Below are positions 17,787 to 27,790 of a DNA stretch of 64,000 bases, one piece after another (positions within the stretch are counted from its first letter, which is position 1; every line of letters begins with the position of its first letter). Position numbers and translations under genes: made by a program. The notes beneath the pieces are model-generated. The model had not been told where the DNA came from and searched no databases. It worked only from the letters and a program-made list of their open reading frames with translations. Origin of the DNA: Alteromonadaceae bacterium (GTDB lineage Bacteria; Pseudomonadota; Gammaproteobacteria; Enterobacterales; Alteromonadaceae); NCBI GenBank assembly GCA_014872785.1, contig WKFJ01000045.1, positions 1-64,000 of the forward strand, written 5' to 3'.

Positions 17787-20700
17787 ATGACGAAAACCGC
17801 ACAATTCCCCTCTTTAGATATTAAGGTGGGTCAACACCGAAATTGGTGTAACTTAGTGGGCAGTAGTGACGCACTCACCATTGCTAATATCGTAATGCAC
17901 GCGCAAAAACGCGTCATTCTGGTCACTAATGACTCCCCTACCGCGTTTAAATTAGAAAGAGAAATAAGCTTCTTTCTCACCGAGCAATACAAGGTACAAG
18001 TGTTCCCAGATTGGGAAACCTTGGCATACGACAGTTTTTCTCCGCATCAGGACATTGTTTCACAACGCCTAGAAACCCTCTACGAGCTTACGCAACCCAG
18101 CATTGGTGTCTTCATATTCCCAGTCACTACCTTAATGCAAAAAGTGGCACCACGTGATTACCTTGGCCAATTTTCTTTAATGCTGAAAGTCGGTGAAGTG
18201 CTTGATTTGACGCAATTTAAAGACAGTCTAGTACGCGCGGGATACAACCATGTGTCGCAAGTGATGGAACATGGTGAGTTTTCAATACGAGGAAGTATTC
18301 TAGACCTTTACCCAATGGGCTCGAAAACACCGTACCGAATCGATTTGTTTGATGACGAAATTGACTCAATTCGAGATTTCGATCCTGACAGCCAGCGCTC
18401 ATCAGAAAAATTTGAGAATATCAAACTCCTACCGGCTAGAGAGTTTCCAACTAATCAAGACGCAATCGAGCTGTTCAAACAAAATTATAAAACATTGTTC
18501 GACACTCCTATCGGCAAAGGCTCAATATACAGTGATGTAAGTTCTGGTGTTATGCCTGCAGGCATTGAGTATTATTTCCCACTGTTTTTTGCTGAGACAG
18601 CTTCGCTATTCGACTACATCCACGAACAAGCTATTGTCCTGACCAAGGGCGACCTTTACAAAGCCAGTGACTTCTACTTGGCTGAGGTAAAAGAACGCTA
18701 CGAGCAACATCGTTGGGATCCGCTAAACCCCCTGCTCGCTCCTGAACAGCTTTTTCTATTAAAAGAAGAATTGTTTGCTCATCTGAAAAACTGGCCGCGT
18801 ATCAATCTCCTCTCAGTCGCAAGTGAAGGTGGTAATGAGAACGTCGAACTCGCTTTTTCAGCCATCGGTGACATTGCTATTAACGCACAGTTACAAGTCC
18901 CACACACAAAATTAAAGCAACGCGTTGAAGAACTAAAACAAGATAAGACTAGAATTTTATTTTGCGCGGAAAGTGAGGGACGCAGAGAGTCGCTACTAGA
19001 GATTCTAAAAAAAGCGAACATTACTTCGCAAAATGTTAACTCCTTCAAAGAGTTCATTGAAACTGATACACAGATCGGCGTGTGCATTGGCATTGTAGAA
19101 AACAGTTTTATTTGGTCTGCAAATTCAACACCTATCGCTTTTATAACCGAATCAGAACTGCTTGGTCATAAGGTAAGTCAGCGACGTCTTCGCAAAAAAC
19201 ACGCTGCCACCGATGAATCTGCAGTTATCCGCAATCTAGCAGAGTTAACTGAAGGCCAACCCATTGTTCATTTAGAACACGGTGTCGGACGTTTTATTGG
19301 CATGCAAACACTTGATGTCGGTGGTGTCACCACAGAGTACCTCACTATAGAATATGCCAAAGAAGCTAAACTCTATGTCCCCGTCGCTTCGCTACATCTA
19401 ATAAGTCGATATAGCGGCGGCAACACAGAGACGGCTCCGATTCATCATTTAGGTAACGATACCTGGAGCAAGGCTAAGCAAAAAGCTGCTGAAAAAGTGC
19501 GCGATGTGGCGGCACAGCTTTTGGAAGTGTACGCACAGCGCGCTGCCAAACCCGGATTTGCCTACCCTATTGATTGGGACGATTACAGACAATTCGCCGA
19601 GAGTTTTCCCTTTGAGGAAACACTAGACCAACAACAAGCCATTAGCGCCGTTATCAATGATATGGGCGTAGACAAAGCGATGGACAGACTAGTTTGTGGT
19701 GACGTGGGTTTCGGTAAAACAGAGGTCGCCATGCGCGCCGCTTACCTTGCTGCCAGCCAGGGCAAACAGGTAGCCGTGCTAGTGCCAACCACTTTACTTG
19801 CGCAACAACATTACGAAAACTTCAAAGATAGATTTGCCAACTGGCCGTTTCGAATCGAAGTTATATCAAGATTTAAAACCACCAAAGAAGCCAAACAAAC
19901 ATTGTCAGCCATGGAAGAAGGTAAAGTCGATATTGTAGTTGGTACTCATAAGCTGCTACAAAAAGACATCAAATTCAAAGATCTAGGTCTGTTGATTATC
20001 GATGAAGAACACCGTTTTGGCGTTCAACAAAAAGAAAAGATTAAAGCCCTGCGTGCTGATATCGACATTCTAACACTCACCGCCACGCCGATACCAAGAA
20101 CCTTGAATATGGCGCTCAGTGGTATGCGAGACCTTTCAATTATTGCGACACCACCGGCGAAACGACTTGCCATTAAAACATTCGTGCGTCAGAACGAAAA
20201 AATGTTAATTCGCGAGGCGATCATGCGGGAGATACTGCGCGGTGGACAAGTCTACTTCCTACACAATGAAGTAGACACCATTGAAAAAACGGCCGCTGAG
20301 ATCGCTGAGTACGTACCCGAAGCCAAGATTTCGATTGCCCACGGACAAATGCGTGAAAAGGAACTCGAGCGCATCATGTCCGATTTCTATCACCAACGCT
20401 TCAATGTTTTGGTGTGTACCACGATTATCGAAACAGGAATCGATGTGCCGACAGCTAATACAATAATAATGGATAGAGCCGACCATTTAGGTTTGGCACA
20501 ATTGCACCAGCTTCGAGGACGCGTAGGTCGATCACATCACCAAGCCTACGCCTATTTACTTACTCCACATCCGAAACGAATGACCAAGGATGCAAAAAAA
20601 CGCTTGGATGCGATTTCAAATCTAGAGAATCTAGGCGCGGGTTTTGCGCTGGCCACACACGATTTGGAAATTCGCGGTGCCGGTGAATTGCTCGGTGAAG

Positions 20701-21266
20701 ACCAATCCGGCCAAATATCGACGGTTGGCTTTAGCTTGTATATGGAAATGCTAGAGCAAGCGGTAGAGGCGATTAAGAGTGGTAAAGAGCCTGATTTAGA
20801 AAAATTATTGACTGAACACACAGAAATAGAGTTACGCGTACCCGCACTTTTACCTGAAGACTACATTCACGACGTCAATATCAGGCTATCACTGTACAAG
20901 CGTATCGCGTCTTGTTCGGCACCAATTGAATTAAAGGAACTGCAAATAGAGCTCATCGACCGTTTTGGTTTGTTACCAGATGCAACGAAGAACTTATTTA
21001 GATTGACTGAATTAAAGATGCTAGCCAAACCTCTAGGTATTGCTAAAATCGATGGCCATGGAAAAGGTGGACATATCGAATTTACTGACGATACACCGAT
21101 CGATCCGGGCTTTATTATTAGATTGATTCAATCTCAACCTAAAAAGTACAAGTTTGACGGTCCACAAAAACTCAAGTTCATGGCAGAAACCACAGACTCA
21201 GATAAGCGATTACAACTTGTTGAATCCATGATAAAAGAGTTTTCGAAGCAAAAACGGGCGGCTTAA
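17787..21266 (+). CDS. mfd: Transcription-repair coupling factor Mfd
   Basis: Mfd displaces RNA polymerase stalled at DNA lesions and recruits UvrA. The 1159-residue length is normal. In order: UvrB-like N-terminal module (about 1-340), the RNA-polymerase interaction domain (around 480-550, LVHLEHGVGRFIGMQ at its start), a RecG-like SF2 translocase with Walker A GDVGFGKTE (about 638-646) and DEEH box (739-742, DEEHRFGVQQKEK), motif VI QLRGRVGRS, and the C-terminal TRCF domain. csiV begins on the last base of its stop codon, so the two are coupled. Confidence 0.97.
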   Translation: MTKTAQFPSLDIKVGQHRNWCNLVGSSDALTIANIVMHAQKRVILVTNDSPTAFKLEREISFFLTEQYKVQVFPDWETLAYDSFSPHQDIVSQRLETLYELTQPSIGVFIFPVTTLMQKVAPRDYLGQFSLMLKVGEVLDLTQFKDSLVRAGYNHVSQVMEHGEFSIRGSILDLYPMGSKTPYRIDLFDDEIDSIRDFDPDSQRSSEKFENIKLLPAREFPTNQDAIELFKQNYKTLFDTPIGKGSIYSDVSSGVMPAGIEYYFPLFFAETASLFDYIHEQAIVLTKGDLYKASDFYLAEVKERYEQHRWDPLNPLLAPEQLFLLKEELFAHLKNWPRINLLSVASEGGNENVELAFSAIGDIAINAQLQVPHTKLKQRVEELKQDKTRILFCAESEGRRESLLEILKKANITSQNVNSFKEFIETDTQIGVCIGIVENSFIWSANSTPIAFITESELLGHKVSQRRLRKKHAATDESAVIRNLAELTEGQPIVHLEHGVGRFIGMQTLDVGGVTTEYLTIEYAKEAKLYVPVASLHLISRYSGGNTETAPIHHLGNDTWSKAKQKAAEKVRDVAAQLLEVYAQRAAKPGFAYPIDWDDYRQFAESFPFEETLDQQQAISAVINDMGVDKAMDRLVCGDVGFGKTEVAMRAAYLAASQGKQVAVLVPTTLLAQQHYENFKDRFANWPFRIEVISRFKTTKEAKQTLSAMEEGKVDIVVGTHKLLQKDIKFKDLGLLIIDEEHRFGVQQKEKIKALRADIDILTLTATPIPRTLNMALSGMRDLSIIATPPAKRLAIKTFVRQNEKMLIREAIMREILRGGQVYFLHNEVDTIEKTAAEIAEYVPEAKISIAHGQMREKELERIMSDFYHQRFNVLVCTTIIETGIDVPTANTIIMDRADHLGLAQLHQLRGRVGRSHHQAYAYLLTPHPKRMTKDAKKRLDAISNLENLGAGFALATHDLEIRGAGELLGEDQSGQISTVGFSLYMEMLEQAVEAIKSGKEPDLEKLLTEHTEIELRVPALLPEDYIHDVNIRLSLYKRIASCSAPIELKELQIELIDRFGLLPDATKNLFRLTELKMLAKPLGIAKIDGHGKGGHIEFTDDTPIDPGFIIRLIQSQPKKYKFDGPQKLKFMAETTDSDKRLQLVESMIKEFSKQKRAA

Positions 21267-22723
21267 TGGGAAGTATGAGACAAGGGAAGATTCCAAAATT
21301 ATACCTGATTAAACAGGGCTTAATTGCATCTGGCGTGTTTCTTAGTCTGCATTGTGCCGCATTCGCTCAATCTAGAGATCCGAATGATCCTTGGTGGTTT
21401 GAGGTTGAAACCATCATTTTTAAGCGCAATTACGATCCGTCGACGAGTGCCGAGCAATACCCATTAATTGTTTCGCCAGTAGCGCGCCCTAAACAAAGTT
21501 ATATTGAAGATTACCTTTACCCTGATACGCGCTTTATCAGACAAAGTCTGCCTAACTGCTCGTCGACAGCGGTTGAGCTTCCCAAACAACCACAAAGAGC
21601 TCCAGTACTCTCGGGTGAACTCATGTTTGGCTCGCTTAAAGATTACGCTGAGAATACAGCCACTGCCGATTTGATTAACCAAACCCTCCTTACAGAACAA
21701 TTGAGTGTTCGTCTCTTTAACGACATCGAACAGGTGGTTGCAACAACGCCAATGGCAGACCTTCAATCTAGTGTCGCAGATGCATATGTGACGATTGAGA
21801 ACGAAGACCTAAGCGTGGAATCAGATATTCGTCACTGGCCTCCTTACACTGTCATCGAAGCGCCATGGACTAAAGCCGTGTCATCGATATCTTCAGAAAT
21901 AGATGTGAGTTGCTACGAAATAGCAGATTCGGATCGTTTGTTTATTGATACGAGTGACAAAGCACATTGGCAATCAATCCCCATTAGAATGAATGGACAA
22001 GAACTGCCATTTTCAGATGTAGCTTACATTTTACCCATTGAAGAATTACAGTTAACCGACCTCTACAGACAAATCAGTCGACGCCGTGGTATCACCCCGA
22101 TGTTGCATATTGCATGGCGACAAGAAGTAAAAATTGGTCGTGACAACGCCCCATTTTATCGCGTAATGGCCGGTAAGAATTTCAACGACGAGTTTACCGA
22201 AGATTTTCGCGCTATCTCATCAGAAATGTCAGACTTAGTGGGTCGTAACACCGATACTGCTGGCCAGAGCAATCAAGCATTAGTTGATGCGTTCAGTCGG
22301 GTTTTACTCGAGGAAGAGGAATCAATTGGGCAAAATGACAACACAATCGAACTAGACTCCGAGCAACGAACACGCATTCCCGAATACGACTTATGGGAGT
22401 TGGATGGCCAATTAAAAGTGTTTATCGAATATTTAGGCAGTACTCCCTACTTACATGTAGACAGTTTATTCGATTATCGTATCCCCGTGGTTTTGGAGGA
22501 TAAATCCAATGAGAAATCTATCCAGATTGAAGCTGGTAATATTGATGAGTCCTCCGAAACGGATATGCAAACACCAGTGCCAAATTTCTTACAATCTCTG
22601 AGATTTGATCAGTTGAGGCGTGTGATCAGCACCGAAATACACTACTTTGACCATCCCGCATTTGGGATGGTCTTACAAGTCAGACGCTACAGAAGACCAG
22701 CACCCGAAGAACTGGAAGAGTGA
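21266..22723 (+). CDS. csiV: CsiV-like periplasmic protein
   Basis: The 485-residue protein has an N-terminal hydrophobic signal (about residues 10-35, ending AAFAQ) and the WWFEVETIIFKRN motif typical of CsiV. In Vibrio cholerae CsiV was reported as a peptidoglycan-binding protein essential for growth and needed for cell-shape or D-amino-acid-related functions. The C-terminal part (about 390-480, LKVFIEYLGSTPYLHVDS and IHYFDHPAFGMVLQV) is also characteristic. Its ATG overlaps the mfd stop codon (TAATG). Confidence 0.85.
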   Translation: MGSMRQGKIPKLYLIKQGLIASGVFLSLHCAAFAQSRDPNDPWWFEVETIIFKRNYDPSTSAEQYPLIVSPVARPKQSYIEDYLYPDTRFIRQSLPNCSSTAVELPKQPQRAPVLSGELMFGSLKDYAENTATADLINQTLLTEQLSVRLFNDIEQVVATTPMADLQSSVADAYVTIENEDLSVESDIRHWPPYTVIEAPWTKAVSSISSEIDVSCYEIADSDRLFIDTSDKAHWQSIPIRMNGQELPFSDVAYILPIEELQLTDLYRQISRRRGITPMLHIAWRQEVKIGRDNAPFYRVMAGKNFNDEFTEDFRAISSEMSDLVGRNTDTAGQSNQALVDAFSRVLLEEEESIGQNDNTIELDSEQRTRIPEYDLWELDGQLKVFIEYLGSTPYLHVDSLFDYRIPVVLEDKSNEKSIQIEAGNIDESSETDMQTPVPNFLQSLRFDQLRRVISTEIHYFDHPAFGMVLQVRRYRRPAPEELEE

Positions 22724-22724
22724 T

Positions 22725-24086
22725 TTACAGAGTTAGGTAACTCACGCCCGCAACGATAAATGCCACCATTACGTTAAGAACCAGCCCCTCTCTCGCCATC
22801 GCCTTGATAGAAAATTTCTCTGTGCCGTACACAATCGCATTAGGTGCAGTCGCCACTGGTAACATAAAGGCGCAGCTTGCACTAATAGCTGCTGGGATCA
22901 TAAGAAGCGCGGGGTCAATACCTAAAGACATGCCACTTAACGCTAGAATTGGCATCAGAAGTGTTGCTGTCGCGGTATTCGAAGTAATTTCTGTTAGAAA
23001 GGTAACAAACAGACAAATTGCTAAAATCATGACAAATACCGGAACATCAGTTAAGAAGTCTAGCAGTTGCCCCATTTGCTGAGATAACCCAGATGCAGTA
23101 AACGCTTTCGCAATACAAATGCCACCGGCAAACAACAGCAACAACCCCCATGGAATATCATTAGCAGTTTTCCAATCTAACAATGCTTCGTTATTTTTGC
23201 CTGAGGGCACCAGAAACATTGCAACAACTCCAGCCAGTGCAATTGTGCTATCACCGACTGAGGTAAGTTGTAATGCATCGGTCCAAAAAGGTCGACTTAC
23301 CCAAGCTACAGCAACCGTACCAAAAACCCACAATACGCGTTTTTCCGCACTGCTCCATTTTTCCATAGTGGGTAACGATACATGCCCTAATGGCCCGAGA
23401 CCTCTTGTAAGCCACAATGCCATTACCGGAATGGCCAATATCACTATAGGTACACCGGTTTTCATCCACTCTAAAAAAGTAACCTCTTGTCCTTGGCTTT
23501 CTTGATACACCGAGACAAAAATGATGTTTGGTGGCGTTCCGATAGGTGTACCAACGCCCCCCAAGCTAGCCGCGTAGGCGATACCGAGTAAAAGTGCAGT
23601 GGCTAATTTAGGATTGTGCACATTACTTAAAATAGCCAATGCGATAGGCAATAACATTAACGTTGTGGCGGTGTTTGATATCCACATACTTAACGTCGCG
23701 GCAGTTAACATAAATGCCAAAACCATTCGTTTGGCACTTTTACCACCAGTGAGCTGGATCATTTTGAGTGCGAACCGTTTGTGTACGCCGGATTTTTCAA
23801 TTGCTTTTGAGAGCATAAATGCGCCCATAAGCAACACAATCACATGACTTCCGATAGAAGATGCCGCTTCCTTATGAGTCAAAACGCCGGTAAGCGGAAA
23901 TGCCGCAAAAGGGATTAATGATGTTGCGGGTATGGGTAACGCTTCTGAAACCCACAAAACTGCTGTAAAAAGCGTGATAGCCCCTGTCCACGCAATCTCA
24001 GAAGACACCCCTTGCTGTAATAAAAACAGTTTTAAAGCGCCTGAAATAACAAACGCAATAAAGATGATAAGGCCGTTAACTTTCAT
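22725..24086 (-). CDS. SLC13/DASS family sodium:anion symporter
   Basis: This 453-residue protein has about 11-12 membrane segments and is of the divalent anion:Na+ symporter family (dicarboxylates, sulfate or related anions). The two family Ser-Asn-Thr-type ion-binding signatures are visible: SNTATTLMLLP (first half) and TSNTATATLLMP (second half). ATG 24086 is chosen over 24095 because a TTGGAT box lies upstream at proper spacing. The gene overlaps the 3' end of nagZ by 11 bp, so they are cotranscribed. The substrate cannot be deduced. Confidence 0.85.
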   Translation of the reverse strand: MKVNGLIIFIAFVISGALKLFLLQQGVSSEIAWTGAITLFTAVLWVSEALPIPATSLIPFAAFPLTGVLTHKEAASSIGSHVIVLLMGAFMLSKAIEKSGVHKRFALKMIQLTGGKSAKRMVLAFMLTAATLSMWISNTATTLMLLPIALAILSNVHNPKLATALLLGIAYAASLGGVGTPIGTPPNIIFVSVYQESQGQEVTFLEWMKTGVPIVILAIPVMALWLTRGLGPLGHVSLPTMEKWSSAEKRVLWVFGTVAVAWVSRPFWTDALQLTSVGDSTIALAGVVAMFLVPSGKNNEALLDWKTANDIPWGLLLLFAGGICIAKAFTASGLSQQMGQLLDFLTDVPVFVMILAICLFVTFLTEITSNTATATLLMPILALSGMSLGIDPALLMIPAAISASCAFMLPVATAPNAIVYGTEKFSIKAMAREGLVLNVMVAFIVAGVSYLTL

Positions 24087-25080
24087 TAAATACATCCAAC
24101 TGATTGCGCAATTTCATCCAATTGTCAGTTTTTACCAATTCTTGCAACCCCGAGTATCCAGCAAAATTTCCGCGCATTTCTTGCATCTTGTCAATCTCTC
24201 CAAGCTCCTGCGGTAAATTATCAATGATGTCGACTGCGGCTTCTCTGTCGTTACAAATAAGTGCTACGTCACAACCAGCAGTTAGTGCGTGTACCGCTCT
24301 TTCGTGGGGTTTTCCAAGGTGCAGTGCGCCATGCATAGCCAAGTCATCAGAAAAAATAACACCATTAAACTGCATCTGTTCACGTAGGATACGTTTTAAC
24401 CAAAATGGCGAAAAACCGGCAGGTAACTCGTCAAACGCAGAATAGATAACATGTGCAGGCATCACCGCATCGAGTTTGCCATTACTAATTAACGTTTTAA
24501 AAATCTGAGCATCAAGTTGCAGCACTTGTTCTCGCTCTCTTTTGTCAACGGGAAGCGCAATATGAGAGTCTTCCTTGACACTTCCATGACCTGGGAAGTG
24601 TTTTCCGGTTACCTTCATACCAGCTGCTCGCATACCTTCGATAAAACTAGTGGCCAAGGTCTCAACGCAACGAGGATCACCTGAAAAACTGCGATCACCG
24701 ATCACATCTGAAATACCATTGACGTCCAGAACTGGAGCAAAGCTAATATCAATCCCAGAAGCCAATACTTCAGCCGCCATTAAGTGACCGAAGCATTTAG
24801 CAATCTCAGAAGCATTGTCGCGTTTTTCAATCTCAGCCATTGCTGGAATCGCACTAAATCCGTCTCTAAAACGCTGTACCCTACCACCTTCATGATCAAC
24901 AGCTAAAACCAATTCTGACCGGCTTGCCTCGCGGGTTTGTCTAACCAGTTCAGTCAGCTGGTCTGGATCGTGAAAATTGCGGGTAAAGTAAATAACGCCG
25001 CCTACAAAAGGGTGTTCTAATAATTCCTTTTCCTCTGGTGTGATTTCATAGCCAGAGACATCCAACATTATTGAACCCAT
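24076..25080 (-). CDS. nagZ: Beta-N-acetylhexosaminidase NagZ
   Basis: NagZ (GH3) removes GlcNAc from anhydro-muropeptides during cytoplasmic peptidoglycan recycling. The N terminus MGSIMLDVSGYEITPEE fits the E. coli NagZ start closely. The catalytic loop KHFPGHGSVKEDSH (about residues 158-171) carries the His/Asp pair specific to NagZ, and the nucleophile Asp lies in FSDDLAMHG. The 334 aa length is normal. It overlaps the downstream SLC13 transporter by 11 bp. A -10-like TATCAT (minus, 25189-25184) lies about 100 bp upstream. Confidence 0.94.
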   Translation of the reverse strand: MGSIMLDVSGYEITPEEKELLEHPFVGGVIYFTRNFHDPDQLTELVRQTREASRSELVLAVDHEGGRVQRFRDGFSAIPAMAEIEKRDNASEIAKCFGHLMAAEVLASGIDISFAPVLDVNGISDVIGDRSFSGDPRCVETLATSFIEGMRAAGMKVTGKHFPGHGSVKEDSHIALPVDKREREQVLQLDAQIFKTLISNGKLDAVMPAHVIYSAFDELPAGFSPFWLKRILREQMQFNGVIFSDDLAMHGALHLGKPHERAVHALTAGCDVALICNDREAAVDIIDNLPQELGEIDKMQEMRGNFAGYSGLQELVKTDNWMKLRNQLDVFNES

Positions 25081-25280
25081 AAAACTGCTAATTCCTTATA
25101 TCGGGTAAACTTGAAGTAGATTGCGAACGTAAATTAGACAATAAGTCATCAGCGAACTCTAAAGGCTGATAGTATTGGAAAATATGATAGCGCTTATCTA
25201 GTTTTTTAATTGTCTAGTTTACGGCAGAGCATGTACATTAGTCATCAAGTTATTAATAAATTTGTTCGGGATTAAATATT

Positions 25281-25544
25281 ATGTTTGCAGTTATTTTCGG
25301 TCGTGATGGTTGCCCTTTTTGTGTCAGAGCAAAAGACCTTGCCAGTAAGTTAACGGAAGAGCGAGACGACTTTAAATTTCGCTATATCGATATTCAAAAA
25401 GAAGGGATCAGTAAGGCGGATTTAGAAAAGACCGTAGGTAAGCCAGTCGAAACCGTTCCACAAATCTTTCTGGATCAAAACCACATCGGTGGTTTTACCG
25501 ATTTTGAAGCTTACGCAAAAGAGAACTTAGGGTTGTATCAATAG
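25281..25544 (+). CDS. grxA: Glutaredoxin 1 (GrxA family)
   Basis: The 87-residue glutaredoxin has the active site CPFC followed by VRAKDLA, a TVPQIF cis-Pro loop and GGFTDFEAYAKENLG, the usual GSH-binding GG-x-x-D. GrxA-type proteins reduce ribonucleotide reductase and glutathione mixed disulfides. It is monocistronic, with a strong terminator 12 bp downstream. Confidence 0.92.
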   Translation: MFAVIFGRDGCPFCVRAKDLASKLTEERDDFKFRYIDIQKEGISKADLEKTVGKPVETVPQIFLDQNHIGGFTDFEAYAKENLGLYQ

Positions 25545-25556
25545 GCAATCTTTACA

Positions 25557-25584
25557 AAAAAGCCTTACACACGTAAGGCTTTTT
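25557..25584. terminator. Bidirectional intrinsic terminator (grxA / S9 peptidase)
   Basis: Stem AAAAAGCCTTAC / GTAAGGCTTTTT (12 bp) with ACAC loop; T-tracts on both strands. It lies between convergent grxA and the S9 peptidase gene. Confidence 0.9.
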
Positions 25585-25606
25585 AATACTCATCACTTAG
25601 CAACTT

Positions 25607-27673
25607 CTACTTCGATTCTTCGTTTCGATATTTCTCAAACCAAGCAATGATGTTTTCAATTTTTCCAACCATACGCGATGGTTTTCCCGCAATACCATGT
25701 GCTGAGCCTGGCACTTTAACTAACACGGTATCGACCTTACGCAGCTTTAATGCTTGATAAAACTGCTCCGTTTCTGACATGGGAGTACGCTTATCTTCGA
25801 CACCGGTAATGAGTAATGTTGGCGTGTTAACGTTACCCACTAGTGACAATGGAGAGCGTTGCCAGTAATGCTCCATCTCTTCCCAAGGCATCCCTGGAAA
25901 CTGATAAGGAATTTGATATAGCCCACTGGCCGCAGTGAGTACCTTAGACAACCAGTTTATCACCGGTTTGGCAACCACAGCTGCCTTGAACCTATCGGTT
26001 AAACCTATTGCGTATGCGCTAGCGATACCGCCCGCTGAACCACCGGTAATAAATAGCTGCTCTGGATCCACTAATCCTTTTTCAATCAACGCATCAATTC
26101 CCGACATATGGTCGGCAAAATCATACTTGGAGGAATATTTATTTTGTAATAATAGTGCGAACCTCTCACCATACCCCGTACTGCCACGATGATTGTTGTA
26201 AAAGACAATATAACCTTCTGCTGCCATACGTTGCAGCTCCGCGGTAAACACTGGGCCGTAAGCTAAATGAGGACCGCCGTGTATTTCAAGGATCAGAGGG
26301 TACTTTTTGCTGGCATCATAGTCTGGCGGTAAAATGTACCAGCCTTGAATTTCTTCACCGTCAATACTCGACTGGTAAACAATCTCTTTTACTTCACCCA
26401 AGACCTTATGACCAAATAGATCTTCATTTAGATAGGTGACTTGCTTCTGTGCGTCTGCAGTCAATACATGTAAGTCTGCCGGTCTGTCTGTCTGTCCTTT
26501 TGCGAAAGCAACCACATTTCCTTCGGCGCTAAATGTACCACTTGTATAAGGACGACCAAGTGATTGCCCGCCAAGGCCAGTTACAACGTTGCTAATTTCA
26601 CCATCTAAATCAACAAAATCTACTTGCGTCACCCCACGCAACATTTGCTGAAAATACAAACCCTCGTTACCCTTCCATTGAAAATTGGAAACTGCGTTAT
26701 CGACTGACGCAGTTAGGTTACGGTCATTATTACCGTCAATGTCCATTACGTGGAGATACCGATTGCGATAAGCAAGTTTCTTGTCATCGCGTCGAGAATA
26801 GGCAATTTTCTGTCCATCTGGTGAGACGGACGGCGATGATTCATTGCCCGAGTAGTTAGTAATCTGAGTTATTTTGCCATCTATATCGACCCGATATATA
26901 TCAGCTTCTACAGGCTCATATTCCCAATTGTCTGAACGATTAGCTGAAAAAAAGATGGATTGACTATCCGCAGAAAAACTCAAACTACCGCGATGATGAA
27001 AATTACCAGAAGTAAGCTGGCGCGCTGTGCCTCCATCTGCTGGCACAATAAATATATGCGTGTAGGCGGGGTCTAATACGCCTCTCCCATCAGCCTGATA
27101 TCGCGCTTTGGTGATGTATTCAAATTTTGGTGACCACTTGGCATCTTTTGGCTTCTTGGGCATTTTTACTTTAAACGGTTTTTCATCAGAATCGACACTC
27201 ATTGTAAATGCGATTGATTTACCGTCCGGCGACCAGGTAATTGATGACGGAGACGATTGAACATTGGTTACCAGTGCCGTTTGTCCGGTGTCCATCCAGC
27301 GCACGTAAAGTTGAGGTTTTCCATCTGAATTGGAAACGTACGCCAACCTTTTGCCATCAGCTGACCAACGCGGAGAATAATAGTTTTTTGTTGAAGACAA
27401 CAAAGGTCTGTGACTGTCACCATTAACGTCAACAATCCAAAGATTGGAACGCATAGAATCAGTCATAATATCATTAGAGCGTCTAACGTAGACAACCTGA
27501 CGACCATCAGGTGATACCTGAGGATCTGATACAACTTCTAGCTGAAAAATATCTTCGGGTTGAAACAATTGATGTTCTTTAAGTTTCACTTCGGTAGCAT
27601 TGGCAACTTGACTGAGCCCGAAGAGACTTAGGCTCAATGCAACAACCTTTCTCAATGTAGATACTGATTTCAT
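25607..27673 (-). CDS. S9 family prolyl-oligopeptidase-type serine peptidase (secreted)
   Basis: The 688-residue protein has a signal peptide (cleavage after about residue 26, VANA) and a WD40/TolB-like beta-propeller (about 40-420, repeated SPDG-x-x-I/V-x-Y motifs). The C-terminal alpha/beta-hydrolase domain has the nucleophile in ITGGSAGGIAS (about residue 545), Asp in TGVEDKRTP and His in PGSAHGIAG. It fits the S9C acylaminoacyl-peptidase/DPP-like group that trims peptides. It is likely periplasmic. It is monocistronic. Confidence 0.9.
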   Translation of the reverse strand: MKSVSTLRKVVALSLSLFGLSQVANATEVKLKEHQLFQPEDIFQLEVVSDPQVSPDGRQVVYVRRSNDIMTDSMRSNLWIVDVNGDSHRPLLSSTKNYYSPRWSADGKRLAYVSNSDGKPQLYVRWMDTGQTALVTNVQSSPSSITWSPDGKSIAFTMSVDSDEKPFKVKMPKKPKDAKWSPKFEYITKARYQADGRGVLDPAYTHIFIVPADGGTARQLTSGNFHHRGSLSFSADSQSIFFSANRSDNWEYEPVEADIYRVDIDGKITQITNYSGNESSPSVSPDGQKIAYSRRDDKKLAYRNRYLHVMDIDGNNDRNLTASVDNAVSNFQWKGNEGLYFQQMLRGVTQVDFVDLDGEISNVVTGLGGQSLGRPYTSGTFSAEGNVVAFAKGQTDRPADLHVLTADAQKQVTYLNEDLFGHKVLGEVKEIVYQSSIDGEEIQGWYILPPDYDASKKYPLILEIHGGPHLAYGPVFTAELQRMAAEGYIVFYNNHRGSTGYGERFALLLQNKYSSKYDFADHMSGIDALIEKGLVDPEQLFITGGSAGGIASAYAIGLTDRFKAAVVAKPVINWLSKVLTAASGLYQIPYQFPGMPWEEMEHYWQRSPLSLVGNVNTPTLLITGVEDKRTPMSETEQFYQALKLRKVDTVLVKVPGSAHGIAGKPSRMVGKIENIIAWFEKYRNEESK

Positions 27674-27790
27674 TTATGTTCCCTTGTTTTAATCACTCAT
27701 GTAGATTACGCAAAAATCCCTGGTTCTGATTATAGAACTGCAGAATAAAGGTTAACACATTGTTTTATTTGAACTAATTTTAGCGACTCA